A DNA stretch of 64,000 nucleotides, taken from Trigonopsis variabilis. Taxonomy: Eukaryota > Ascomycota > Trigonopsidomycetes > Trigonopsidales > Trigonopsidaceae. A program made the translations under genes and the position numbers. Position 1 is the stretch's first letter. The number at the start of each line of letters is the position of its first letter. Below, piece by piece: positions 21,567 through 31,055 of the stretch. Where the stretch lies: the NCBI GenBank assembly GCA_003707065.3, contig PPXM03000013.1, positions 1 to 64,000 on the forward strand, given 5' to 3'. Below the pieces are notes generated by a model. It did not search any database, had not been told where the DNA came from, and was given only the letters and a program-made list of their open reading frames with translations.

Positions 21567-23383
21567 TTATCGATTGTTCTGTCGCTCCTGTATCCGTTTT
21601 CCTACCTTTGCCAGTAGGTTGGGCTGTTCAATGGTATCATAACCCGGCGGTCTGGGGTGTATTCCCCGGTATAAGTCCTCCATCTCGCCCTTTCCGTCCT
21701 CGCTCTCAACTTCTCGACTCGAAAAGTTGAACAGTTCTGGTACGTCTGATTCTACAGGCGGCCGAGCTGATGACGAAGATGACCGCTTGCTGGCGAGAAT
21801 CCGGATGAATCGAGTCTTCCATCCGGGAGTCCTTAGTTCTAGAAAATAGTCGTGACACATGCCTCGCTTAGGTCCTATCCTTCGCACGGGGTCGTAGTCA
21901 AACAGCTTTTCTAGCAAATCTAGCGCCAGCCTGCCGTCGTTTCCTACAGCAACCTTGCGGAATAATGACTGGAGATGCTTGCGCCTGGACGCCGTCAAGG
22001 AAGCAATGTTTTTAGGAGTTTCGCTTGGGGCAGAATTGAAAATGCCAGTGTCCCTAATCCCCGCATCCGATGCTGATTTGGATGCCTTCATGCGAAGTAT
22101 ATTCTCTTGTGTCGGCTGGCCCAGAAGCTTGATTATTTCCGCTAATTGCTTAACCGGATTATCGCCCGCAAACACGGGCTTACCCAATAAAAACTCTCCT
22201 AGAATGCATCCGGCTGCCCAAAGGTCTATTTTTGTTGTATAATGCGTGGCTCCCAATATTAATTCCGGAGCTCTATAGAATCTTGAACAGATGTACGATA
22301 CATTTGATTCGGAAGCGTTAAGGATCTTGGCAGTTCCAAAGTCGCAAACCTTTAGTTCTCCAGTGGACGGGTTGATGAGCAGGTTTTGAGGTTTTAGATC
22401 CCGGTGACAGACTCCAAAGGAATGGATATAAGCTAACGACCGCAGCAACTGGAAAAAGTAGACTTTGATTTCAAGTTGTGGCATTGGCTTCCCGTTATAC
22501 TTCTTGATCACGGAAAATGCGTTCAAAGGAACGTACTCTAACATAAGGTTCAAGTAGACTTTAGATGCCTGGCGTTAGCTGACATTCACCAATCAAGCTG
22601 ACCTCTACTCCCACCCCGTTATCATAAAAATAAGATATCAGTCGTACCACATTGGGATGATTCAGCAATCGAATAATTTGCAGCTCTCGATTCTGTCGTT
22701 AGCAAGCGACTCCCAAGCCAAGGCCATTCAGTGCTGGCTAATGAAGGCATTTTCACGACCACAGCGGCATGCACATAGCAAAATGTTTCTAAAATGACCG
22801 CAGGCATGACTGGTATTCAGAGAAGTGCATTTGATACCCATGTCTGTCAGGCACAATGACTCTTCCGTGAGTGAAGCCACAAAAAAGTTTGCACAGAGAT
22901 GCTTGCTCGATATTACGCGAATAAATCATAATAGCAAGCAATGTACGAAGAATCCAACCTGAAGAAAACGGTGACTTTCGAGACCTCATTCTTCGGGAAA
23001 CGTAGCTCTTCCGAAGCTCAATAAACCCTTCAAGCAAAACTCGACAAGCACCAAAGCCACTTCTCTTTAACCAAATACCGAAAAAACCTACTGCCCAGGC
23101 CATTCCGATCAAATATAAAGGAGACTTGTTAAAGTGCCGCGAAGTATCCGACACTCATTGTCCCTTCCCTCCAGAGCCGAGAAGACCTGACCTTTATCCA
23201 TACCTTGAAATGAGGATCCTGAAGCACCCGTTTTATAGCGATCTTTCTCCCGTCAGGCTCCAGGCGGCAGAGATAGACCACCCCGAAGTTCCCTGATCCA
23301 ACACAGAGATCTTGTCGGTAGCGGACGCCATACTTCTCTCCACTCTTTGGATCGACCACTTGTTTGAACACAGCTTCCGTCAT
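21567..23383 (-). CDS. Divergent GSK3 paralogue
   Basis: Three exons (23383-23204, 22692-22615, 22568-21567) encode 419 residues. The N-lobe and active site are GSK3: GSGNFGVVY, IKRVLQDPHFKNREL, HRDLKPQN, DFGTAK and VSYICSRFYRAPEL, with the priming-phosphate pocket intact. The C-lobe differs: the family NPNY...FP...HPW stretch, which forms the Axin/FRAT-type docking helix in animals, is replaced by an insertion rich in Ser and Lys (RMKASKSASDAG onward, about 50 residues). Intron positions match the adjacent gene, so the pair arose by tandem duplication before the divergence. Intron 1 is 511 nt, far longer than others here; intron 2 is 46 nt. It resembles fast-evolving copies such as S. cerevisiae Mck1 in style, not necessarily in orthology. 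Confidence 0.88.
22693..23203 (-). other. Outsized first intron of the divergent GSK3 gene
   Basis: A 511-nt intron with donor gtatgg and 3' end gctaacgacag. It contains a 122-codon minus-strand open frame (22789-23154) with a hydrophobic LIGMAWAVGFFGIWL stretch but no start ATG at its head. Most introns in this window are 31-49 nt, so this one may have gained an insertion. I cannot identify the inserted sequence. Confidence 0.6.
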
Positions 23384-23678
23384 ATGCGTGCCCTGACCCC
23401 GTCTTGGTTCTCTTCCTCTGTTGCGCTCCTTCTCCTAGGGTTAAAGTTAGGCTACGCTCCTTCGGTCACGTGAAACCGGTTGATCTGATTTGGTGACGTC
23501 GTGCGAGATGGCCACGGGTTAATGATCGGCTGCGTCGTTTTGGTAGCCGTGTGAGTGAATAAGCAAATAGAAGCGTGCCCAAGTGTAATGCAAGTTTGTT
23601 ATAATTCCAATTAGACTCCAAAAACCTATCAAAAAATCGCTAGTCCATGATCAAAAGAGAAACCTTATCCCCAGATAT

Positions 23679-25406
23679 CTATTTCTTACCTCGCGCCTTC
23701 TTCCTTTTAGGACTATCCAGCTTATGTCCAGTCGCCTCTAACTCCGCTTGCCCCATCCTTTCCGGATTAACAGTACAGACCCCAGTATAATCAGCCCAAT
23801 CCTTCACGACTCGTTCATTCATTTCCTTTCCTCCTCGTTTTCCTAAATCTTTCTGGAGCTGCTCCACAATGATAGGCTCGTATAATAATATTCTACTCCA
23901 CCAGTCAATTTCATCTTCTTTGTAGTTGGGACCTCCTTTGATGGTACTTCGAACAAAATCCGAGATTTCTCGAAACTTTTGCTCCTCATTCTTCTTGTTT
24001 GGATCCTTTAGAGATTCTATATCACAACGCTGTTTGCGCTGGGCCCGAAAGTTAGCAACGCACTCGACAAGAAAATCGATTCGGTCTTGTTTGCTCCCTT
24101 TGACGGACTTGTAGCCCCAGTCGTCGATCTGCTTATCAAGGGCTTCGACTGTCATTTTGGAGAACTCTAATCCAGAGAAAGAGTCATCTGGATCTTGCAC
24201 AGATAGCGCCGTTTCGTCTGGAGAGTTAGTGGGTTCGTCAATGTCGCGCTGTGGTTTATCAGGTGAAAGACGAGATGCAAGAGTTTCGCTTGTGGTGCCA
24301 CAGTCACTATCGACAGGCTGGGTGAGTCTTTTCGGAGAGGGTGAGACAATGAGGGAATGTGGATCGGGAGATGAGCGCTGACTGGGCTGAATTGGGCTGA
24401 TATTATCGAATAAGGGTTGTCGGATGACGTGCGGAGAGCCCTGTGGATCAGCCCTAATAGGAGAAGAGGAAGAATTGTGGCCGAGAAGCGATGACAACAG
24501 GTGAGTGGCAGGTTTTTCGACTTCTCTCGAGAAGAAAATTGAGTCGTCTCCATCTTCTTCCTCGCTGTCCTGTATTTCAAGCGCCTCGCTATCGGCTTGG
24601 TTGTCAGTACCTGAACGGGCACTGATTGCCCGTGTCCGACCTGCTATAGGGGAGGAAGTAACTAGTATGATATCCGATTCCTTTTGGCAGTCAGATTCAA
24701 CGTAATATGTGCCGTTGAGATCCCGACTGGCTGCCGTCCATAGTGGATTCGTAGACTTGGTCCCAGTCGGACACTTGTCACTGTCATTAGCGCATGAAGA
24801 GGGACTCTGAGGGAATAAAAGCTCAATGTCTTTGAGACGGTTGACGATCGTCGTGGGCGATTCGATATCACCTTTGCTGAGTGTCCTTTCATTACTATGC
24901 TGCGGACTAAGATTCCAGTAATCAAATAGATTATTCTCCTTAGCAAGGCTCTTATCCTTCAAAGCGTCGCGAACTTTCTCATATGCGGCGATAGACCTCT
25001 CAGTGATCCCTTTTGGCTCCTTGATTTTCTTTGGCTTTTTGGGATGTTCAAAGCTCCTTCGAGCCCGAGATTTCTTTGACGTAAAGGCATGAGACGATGC
25101 AGTATTAGGGATATCTTTTGTGCTCAATAACGAAACCGGGGTCCTCCGGAGATCCAGCTTTTTCTTCAGAAGTCCTGGTTGCTGATCCACGATAAGTTCG
25201 AACTGATTCAAATCCTTGGGCGAAGCTATTGAACGCTGGGAGCCGTCGAAAGGATTATTGCTTTCGAGATCTGAAAGAGAAAGGGATGTCGAACTTTCAC
25301 CTAGCAGAGTAGAGAGTCCATCTCGAGACGGGCTAGATTCCACAAGACTCTGATGTTTCTTTGGGCTTATAGAGTCAGAAGAAATTATGATGACATCAGG
25401 CGACAT
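23679..25406 (-). CDS. SLX4: SLX4, scaffold subunit of structure-specific endonuclease
   Basis: A 575-residue protein, mostly disordered and Ser-rich. The C-terminal Slx4 region is recognisable: LDKQIDDWGYKSVK...IDFLVECV (about 423-450), then WWSRILLYEPIIVEQL (about 502-517) and VVKDWADYTGVCTV, the same order as in filamentous-fungal Slx4. That domain binds the nuclease Slx1 to cut branched DNA in recombination repair and rDNA maintenance. An internal basic patch (FEHPKKPKKIKEPKGITERS) is also typical. The ATG at 25406 (MSPDVIIISSDS) is chosen; the frame runs 28 codons further upstream but without ATG, so an additional 5' exon is possible. The sequence around PDVIIISSDS resembles a SUMO-interacting motif. 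Confidence 0.8.
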   Translation of the reverse strand: MSPDVIIISSDSISPKKHQSLVESSPSRDGLSTLLGESSTSLSLSDLESNNPFDGSQRSIASPKDLNQFELIVDQQPGLLKKKLDLRRTPVSLLSTKDIPNTASSHAFTSKKSRARRSFEHPKKPKKIKEPKGITERSIAAYEKVRDALKDKSLAKENNLFDYWNLSPQHSNERTLSKGDIESPTTIVNRLKDIELLFPQSPSSCANDSDKCPTGTKSTNPLWTAASRDLNGTYYVESDCQKESDIILVTSSPIAGRTRAISARSGTDNQADSEALEIQDSEEEDGDDSIFFSREVEKPATHLLSSLLGHNSSSSPIRADPQGSPHVIRQPLFDNISPIQPSQRSSPDPHSLIVSPSPKRLTQPVDSDCGTTSETLASRLSPDKPQRDIDEPTNSPDETALSVQDPDDSFSGLEFSKMTVEALDKQIDDWGYKSVKGSKQDRIDFLVECVANFRAQRKQRCDIESLKDPNKKNEEQKFREISDFVRSTIKGGPNYKEDEIDWWSRILLYEPIIVEQLQKDLGKRGGKEMNERVVKDWADYTGVCTVNPERMGQAELEATGHKLDSPKRKKARGKK

Positions 25407-25657
25407 AAGAATATCGCGATCAAAGAGATGGAATGACCCGTACCTCGGGTTATATCTCTGGTACTGGGATAGTGTTGTTTGGTCGCCCAAAAAAGTGGAC
25501 GAGTGTGGGTGTAACGACAGAGATGGGAGAAATCAAAACAGAACGGGACGAGGACTACGATAGAGAGAGCGTATAAGAAAGGAAAAACAATACATTTCAT
25601 TTTCTTTTATGGATGAAGAAAGCACAAAACAAAACAATCAAGTCAAGATGAGAGCAT

Positions 25658-26319
25658 TTAGAGCTCACCGGACTTCTCGATGGTGATCTTGCCACGAGTG
25701 GCACCATTTGAAGAACCAAGAGACTCGATCTGCTTGACGACATCCATGCCATCGGTGACTTCACCGAAGACAACGTGTTTGCCGTCTAACCAAGGGCAAG
25801 GAACGGTGGTGATGAAGAACTGGGAACCGTTGGTGTTGCGTCCAGCGTTGGCCATGGAAAGAAGACCGGGCTGTAGGAATGTTAGATCGACAAATCCGAC
25901 TTTTTAAACAATTACTCACCTTGGTGTGCTTGTGGTTGAAGTTCTCATCGGGGAATTTCTCACCATAGATGGATTTGCCACCGGTACCCTAAAGCCGATT
26001 AGTGATGCACAGACCGACGAGGCACTTACGTTATGGTTGGTGAAGTCACCACCTTGGAGCATGAACTGGCATGTCAGTCGATGATCCAGGACTTGGAATC
26101 ATACCTGAGGAATCACACGGTGGAAGGTTGAGCCGGAGTAGCCATAACCCTTCTCTCCAGTGCACAAGGCTCTGAAGTTCTCGGCGGTCTTGGGGACGTC
26201 ATCGTAGAGCTTGAAGACGATTCGTCCGAGAGGTTTTCCTAGGTCAATTAGCTTCCATGCCACCAGGAGATCTCAAAACACTCACCATTGACGGCGGTAT
26301 CGAAATAACACTGAGTCAT
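25658..26319 (-). CDS. CPR1: Cyclophilin A peptidyl-prolyl isomerase
   Basis: Five exons (26319-26286, 26238-26105, 26065-26030, 25988-25920, 25870-25658) give 161 residues, the standard length of cytosolic cyclophilin A. It begins [20 protein letters not shown] and contains [15 protein letters not shown] with the catalytic Arg, [17 protein letters not shown], and [11 protein letters not shown] with the Trp needed for cyclosporin binding. It catalyses proline isomerisation and would be the cyclosporin A receptor that inhibits calcineurin. Introns are 47, 39, 41 and 49 nt, giving the highest intron density in the window. No targeting signal is present. Confidence 0.96.
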
Positions 26320-26627
26320 CTTTGCAGCTTGAGTTGAGAACGTGCGGAAGGCCTGCATTGGGTGGTGAAAACTTTTCGGCGGGGGGTTATGCAGTTACCC
26401 GGGCGCCGTGCGGCAGCCAACTCAAACCGAACGTTCGAGAAGTGATTGCTGGCTGATTCATGGATGGCACAAGAGGATGGGAAATGGAATAAGGAGAACA
26501 GGATGTGTAGCAGCAATTGAGCTGGTTGGCGAGACTGAATATGGGATGGATGTCAGGAATGGGAAGAAAAGCAAGTCAGAGGCTGGTTACGTAATTGGAA
26601 ACAAACATCATGTCAGACTATGTACAC
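26320..26627. other. Intergenic spacer
   Basis: About 308 bases holding the cyclophilin promoter and the TOM40 3' flank. Nothing else was recognised. Confidence 0.5.
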
Positions 26628-27722
26628 TTAGATAGGAGGATTGACTTGTTCTCCCAAGTCTGTAAATTGGCCATCGAAAGGAGGCTCTTCACCGCCGCTT
26701 TCAAAGCTGAGACCGACACCGATCTTTGCAGCGTTCTTGACATGATCCAATTCACCAGCAAAGGAGATGCCGACGGTAGGAAGGACCCGCTTTTCCACAA
26801 GGACGGCGACCTTGCCGGTAGAGTCGACTTGACCTCTAAACAGACCTTGACGGAACTCGTACTTGGCACCAATTGTAGTTAAACCTTCGGGCTTGGGCTC
26901 CGCTCCCGAGAGAAGAGGAGACGGTCCACCGCGTAAGCCGCCAATGACGGAAAGTTGGTATTCAATTCCAGCCTCGACCTTGTCCGCGACCTTGCGGAAA
27001 AAGGAGGTCTGCAAGAGACCTTGGGAGGAGGCAGAGGCAGAAGCAATCCAGTCATTGGAGACGTATCTGCCAAGATAAGTCATGCCCAGATCGGGAGGAA
27101 GCTCAGAGCTTTGGCGCGAGTAGGTGGTTTCCAACCCAAGAGCCAACTTTGGAGAAACGGACTGTAAAAAGGAGGTGACGGCCACTCCGGTAAACAAGTT
27201 TTCTAAGTAAGAGGGATTCATTAATTTGAGATTCAAGTTAAAGTCGGAACCTTGATAGTCATGCTCAATCTGCATCATGGGATTGTGGCCCTTGGAGTCT
27301 TGGAAGATGACCTTGGAAATGAGATTAGACCCAAGACGATAGTTCAATCGAGCCATTAGACTGCCGTCCGACTGGAATCTTGCCTGCGAAAAAATGTCAT
27401 TGGTAGCGTAAAGAGTCGAAAAATCATAAGGGCTGCCCTGACCCCCGCTGGATAAGGAATGGGTGACATGGAAAATAGGATTGATGGAAAGACCTTTAAT
27501 CAGATCAGCTCGTAATCCAGTAAAGGTATATTGATTCAAGAAAACCGCCGTTGTTTCCTTATTCAAGTTCTCCACATTACCCGGATAAGGCAAGCCTAAG
27601 GCCTTCCGGCGCTCCAGCAATGACGAGTAAACATCCTTGAAATAGGACAGCGAGCTATTACTGCTCGTCTTCTCAGAAGGTAAAGTCACAGCTGGCTCAG
27701 GGACGCTGATGGTCGTCGACAT
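26628..27722 (-). CDS. TOM40: TOM40, mitochondrial outer-membrane import channel
   Basis: A 364-residue single-exon protein of the eukaryotic porin family. It forms the 19-stranded beta barrel through which almost all nuclear-encoded proteins enter mitochondria. Characteristic parts are the N-terminal helix region FKDVYSSLLERRKALGLPYPG, then LNKETTAVFLNQYTFTGLRADL and alternating beta strands ending in VGISFAGELDHVKNAAKIGVGLSFE. The length agrees with fungal Tom40 (about 350-390). The start ATG follows a clear in-frame boundary. It is divergent from the PFK26-like gene. Confidence 0.93.
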   Translation of the reverse strand: MSTTISVPEPAVTLPSEKTSSNSSLSYFKDVYSSLLERRKALGLPYPGNVENLNKETTAVFLNQYTFTGLRADLIKGLSINPIFHVTHSLSSGGQGSPYDFSTLYATNDIFSQARFQSDGSLMARLNYRLGSNLISKVIFQDSKGHNPMMQIEHDYQGSDFNLNLKLMNPSYLENLFTGVAVTSFLQSVSPKLALGLETTYSRQSSELPPDLGMTYLGRYVSNDWIASASASSQGLLQTSFFRKVADKVEAGIEYQLSVIGGLRGGPSPLLSGAEPKPEGLTTIGAKYEFRQGLFRGQVDSTGKVAVLVEKRVLPTVGISFAGELDHVKNAAKIGVGLSFESGGEEPPFDGQFTDLGEQVNPPI

Positions 27723-28324
27723 TGCTGTGGTTCAAGAGAGCCAGGTAAAAGTTTTAGCTAACGTCGCTGGTTGACAACCAAGTGGTCTCAATCTAGTCTT
27801 GTCTCGTCACTGAGCTCCGACCATGGCCGATCGATCTCTGCCGTCGAGATCGGTTGATTCTCCAAACATAGCTTCGACTTGTCTTGTTTTCTCTTGAATA
27901 AAATTGTGCTTGGATCGCACTCCTTTATGACGATTGTTATGACTAGATCAAATCTGGCTCGGCTGTACCAAGGATAGACCCTAAACACTCGTATGATACG
28001 TTATGATGCGATTTATACTAAAGATGACTCCAGAGGGAATCCAGGTACTACAAAACAAGCCAGTCAGTGACCAACTATGACGAAGATACCCGATGTAGAT
28101 CTTGTTGGCAGACAGCCAAAGTCTTTTTCCTCAGAACGAACGTAAATCACGATAGATATTGTTTCTCACGCCATACCTTCGAGTCACTTTCACTTTCACC
28201 TGTACTTTTCCCATTGAATCTAGCCTCTAGCTGTAGGCTCCGCTTGGGTTCCTGGCTGCTCGCTTCGTCCCTGGCAGCTCACTTATCAACCAACCGTTCT
28301 GCGATTAGTTATCTTCCCCACACC
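27723..28324. other. Divergent promoter region TOM40 / PFK26-like
   Basis: About 600 bases. The open frame of the PFK26-like exon extends upstream to 28067, but that part is pyrimidine-rich leader rather than protein-like, so I treat it as untranslated. No other feature was seen. Confidence 0.5.
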
Positions 28325-30004
28325 ATGGCCTCCCAGCAAAGGTCCATGTCTTCTTCTTCAGAGCGAACCCTGTCATCATCTCCAGAAAGATCTATGAGGT
28401 CTTTCAAGTTCCGCAAAGGAATTCTTGAATCCAACCCGGCTATGGAGGCCAAAGATACCTTATCGACCCGATCTGGCCGGCAGCCTCGCCGGCGGTCGAC
28501 CGTCTTGGTCGATTCTATTCACCTGCCGTCCAGTTCTACTGTTTCTCCTGCACAGCTCTACTCCACCGAGAGTGGAAAACTGTGGCATGCCGGCAAAATG
28601 TGCATAGCCTTAGTTGGTCTGCCCGCTCGAGGCAAAACGCAAGTCTACAGATAAGATAGTCCCGACTAACGTCTAGTCACTTGGCTGTTTCTTTGACTCG
28701 ATATCTCAGGTGGTAAGTGATTTAGCTGTCTTTTGCACGCTCATTCCTGTTAGGCTTGGAGTGAAAACACACGCATTCCATTTGGGAGACTACCGTCGAA
28801 AGGTGTTCAAGAATGGAGTTGTTCCTGACGAGTACTTTGCTGAAGTCTGTAAGTATTATGATTTATCATCGATGAAATGCTAATTGAAGCGCCTCCTGAA
28901 GTGGAGAAGATGAAAGATCAGGTCTTGGCTGCCTGCCTTCATGATCTATTTGATTTCTTTGAGAACGACAATGGTCAACTAGCAATATACGATGCCGTCA
29001 ATCCTACAGCTCATCGAAGACGTCAATTGGCTGATAGTTTTGCTTTACGTGGAATTCGGGTCTTATTTCTCGAATCCGTGTGCACGGATCGAGACTTGAT
29101 CCAGCAGAACGTCCGCGATGTTAAAATTTCCTCTCCTGATTACGTTGGCTGGGAGGAAGATGAGGCTGTGGCGGATTACCTGGCTCGAATCTCGTTGAGA
29201 GAGCGCTGGTTCACGACCATGACTGAAACAGAGCTAAGCTACATCAAGTTGATTAACTTTGGTCAGCGAATAGAGACTAACCAGGCGAATCTGGGCTATC
29301 TCCCTAATAGAATAATGTTCTTCCTCATGAACCTGCATAGAAAGACCGGTAGCGTCTATTTTGCGAGAGCAGGCAAGTCTTCACGCGAAATAGATCTCTA
29401 TAAAAGCGATCCTCCTCTGTCAGAACAGGGCCACGTTTATGCCAAGGTTCTATGTGATACCATCACGAAATATAGGCGTGAGCATGTGCCTCATGTGACC
29501 GGCAAGTCTCCTCCCGAAATGGTTGTGTGGACTTCGACCAGACGGCGGACTGTTGAGACCGCCAAAGTGTTTGCTGAGCAAGGATACCAGACCAGGCAGA
29601 GACCACAGCTTACCCAACGGAATCCTGGTGTTTGCGATGGCCTGACTGCAGACCAAGCGAGAGAGCAGTACTCGGAAGAATGGGCGATGCAGAAGGAGTC
29701 ACCCTATCACCATCGATATCCGCGGGCTGAATCGTATCACGATGTTGCTGTGCGCCTGGAACCGGTGATTTTTGAACTTGAAAGGATCGAAGGTGACATA
29801 CTTTTTATCGCTCACCAGTCGGTGTTGAGTGTGCTGTACGGATATCTGATGGCCTGCTCTGTGGATGACATCCCTTACCTTCGCTTTTCTTTGGATGAAG
29901 TCATTCGCGTCGTTCCTAGTTCGTACAGCAATGAAGTGGAGAGAATACGGATCAAGTGGACGGCGGATGAAGACAACATGGACGCCCAAGGAGACAATGA
30001 CTAG
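28325..30004 (+). CDS. PFK26: 6-phosphofructo-2-kinase with inactive bisphosphatase domain
   Basis: Four exons (28325-28638, 28677-28712, 28754-28848, 28890-30004) encode 519 residues. The kinase half has the P-loop GLPARGKT (98-105) and makes fructose 2,6-bisphosphate, the allosteric activator of glycolysis. The C-terminal half aligns with fructose-2,6-bisphosphatase, but the catalytic RHGE is R-A-G-K (Ala309 instead of the phosphorylated His), and the acid Glu in the LNEIDAG block is Gln391. The second His is kept (AHQS, His457). It should therefore act only as a kinase, like S. cerevisiae Pfk26, where the same His is also replaced. Intron 1 (28639-28676) uses a GC donor (gcaagt), and the other introns are 41 nt each. 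The N-terminal 75 residues are Ser/Arg rich, a likely phospho-regulated tail. Confidence 0.93.
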
Positions 30005-30072
30005 GTTGTTTCTAATATATAATACAGTCTGAATGTTGAAGGATAGCATGCTGGTGGAGGAACGCAGGAAAG

Positions 30073-30738
30073 TCACTTTTGCAATGCAGAGGCTTTTGTC
30101 TGTTGGGCGGTGTTTCTCGATTTTTTCCACTGGACAAACTCGCGAGAGACGTTTATTTGACTGTCGGGTGGGTTTTTGATTTCTGCCCACGACAAGACAG
30201 GGAGGGTGATGAGCCAATCGATGAGGCCAATGGAGCGGACGAGGCTGGATGCAAAGGACAAGGTCAGGCCTAACGGAAGACCGACGAGAATGCCGACGAG
30301 GACCTGAAAGACTGTGTGGTAATGGAGATAAATCCGCGAGAAGGCGACTGAGGAGGCCAGGACGATGACGGCGGCGGATCGAAGTAATTTGGATGTTTTG
30401 GAGAGATGGGAAGCATCGTGCCAGAGCCATGTAGTGATGTAAGCAGCGTAGCAAGCCATGAATTGAGCATGAGCACTTGGTAGTCCATATCCCTCGCCAG
30501 CGACGTGAGGCCGGTTTTGGGCAAAGACCCGCTTAAGGAGAAAGTTAGATCCTTCGCACACAACCAGAGTTGCGCCCAGAAGACCAGTCGAAGCCAGTCG
30601 TCTCGACAGAAAGATCGCAAAGTAGGTCCAGAGGATGATCTGGGGACTTAGAGACAAGATGGCACAAACCAAAGAACGATAGTCCGCCGGATCATACAAG
30701 ACCAAGCTCAATTGCAGAGGCACTAAAGGAGGGTCCAT
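30073..30738 (-). CDS. CAX4: Dolichyl diphosphatase
   Basis: This 221-residue ER membrane protein of the PAP2 phosphatase superfamily removes phosphate from dolichyl diphosphate on the lumenal side, recycling the carrier for N-glycosylation. The three PAP2 motifs are present: K69-x6-RP (KRVFAQNRP), PSAH at 87-90, and SR-x5-H ending at His141 (SRIYLHYHTVFQV). Four or more hydrophobic segments surround them. The length equals that of yeast Cax4/Cwh8 and human DOLPP1. Single exon. It converges with the PFK26-like gene, with 68 bases between stops. Confidence 0.93.
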   Translation of the reverse strand: MDPPLVPLQLSLVLYDPADYRSLVCAILSLSPQIILWTYFAIFLSRRLASTGLLGATLVVCEGSNFLLKRVFAQNRPHVAGEGYGLPSAHAQFMACYAAYITTWLWHDASHLSKTSKLLRSAAVIVLASSVAFSRIYLHYHTVFQVLVGILVGLPLGLTLSFASSLVRSIGLIDWLITLPVLSWAEIKNPPDSQINVSREFVQWKKSRNTAQQTKASALQK

Positions 30739-31055
30739 TGGATGTGAGTCTCAGATGAAAAGAGAGTAGCCAGCCAGTATCGAGACCAACCAGCACTAGA
30801 CTTTGGAGATCCTCGAGTGTCAAAAACCGCAAAAATTCAAAAAGAGCCAACAAAGGAACCGAGATTCCCCGAAATAGGCCGAGACAAGGTCGAGATCACC
30901 AAGGCAGAGGGCGCGTCACAGAGGCCAGGATGCTGTCACGGGGTAGCAGCTTGGGTGGTTGTCTGGCTACCCAGAACGGCTGCTGGACCCACCCACACCC
31001 GTTACTTGCCATCCGGCATCAACCATCCTACCTCCGGTCTCGACGCCTTTCCGCA
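30739..31055. other. Divergent promoter region CAX4 / SYP1
   Basis: About 317 bases between two divergent start codons. No further feature was seen. Confidence 0.5.

Noticed and set aside
25407-25490. A 28-codon N-terminal extension of SLX4
   Set aside because: The frame opens with TTG, not ATG, and the sequence is not conserved-looking; the ATG at 25406 was preferred.
29699-30454. A 251-codon minus-strand frame
   Set aside because: It overlaps the certain 3' end of the PFK26-like gene and part of CAX4 in another frame, with no domain and low-complexity Arg/Pro/His content.
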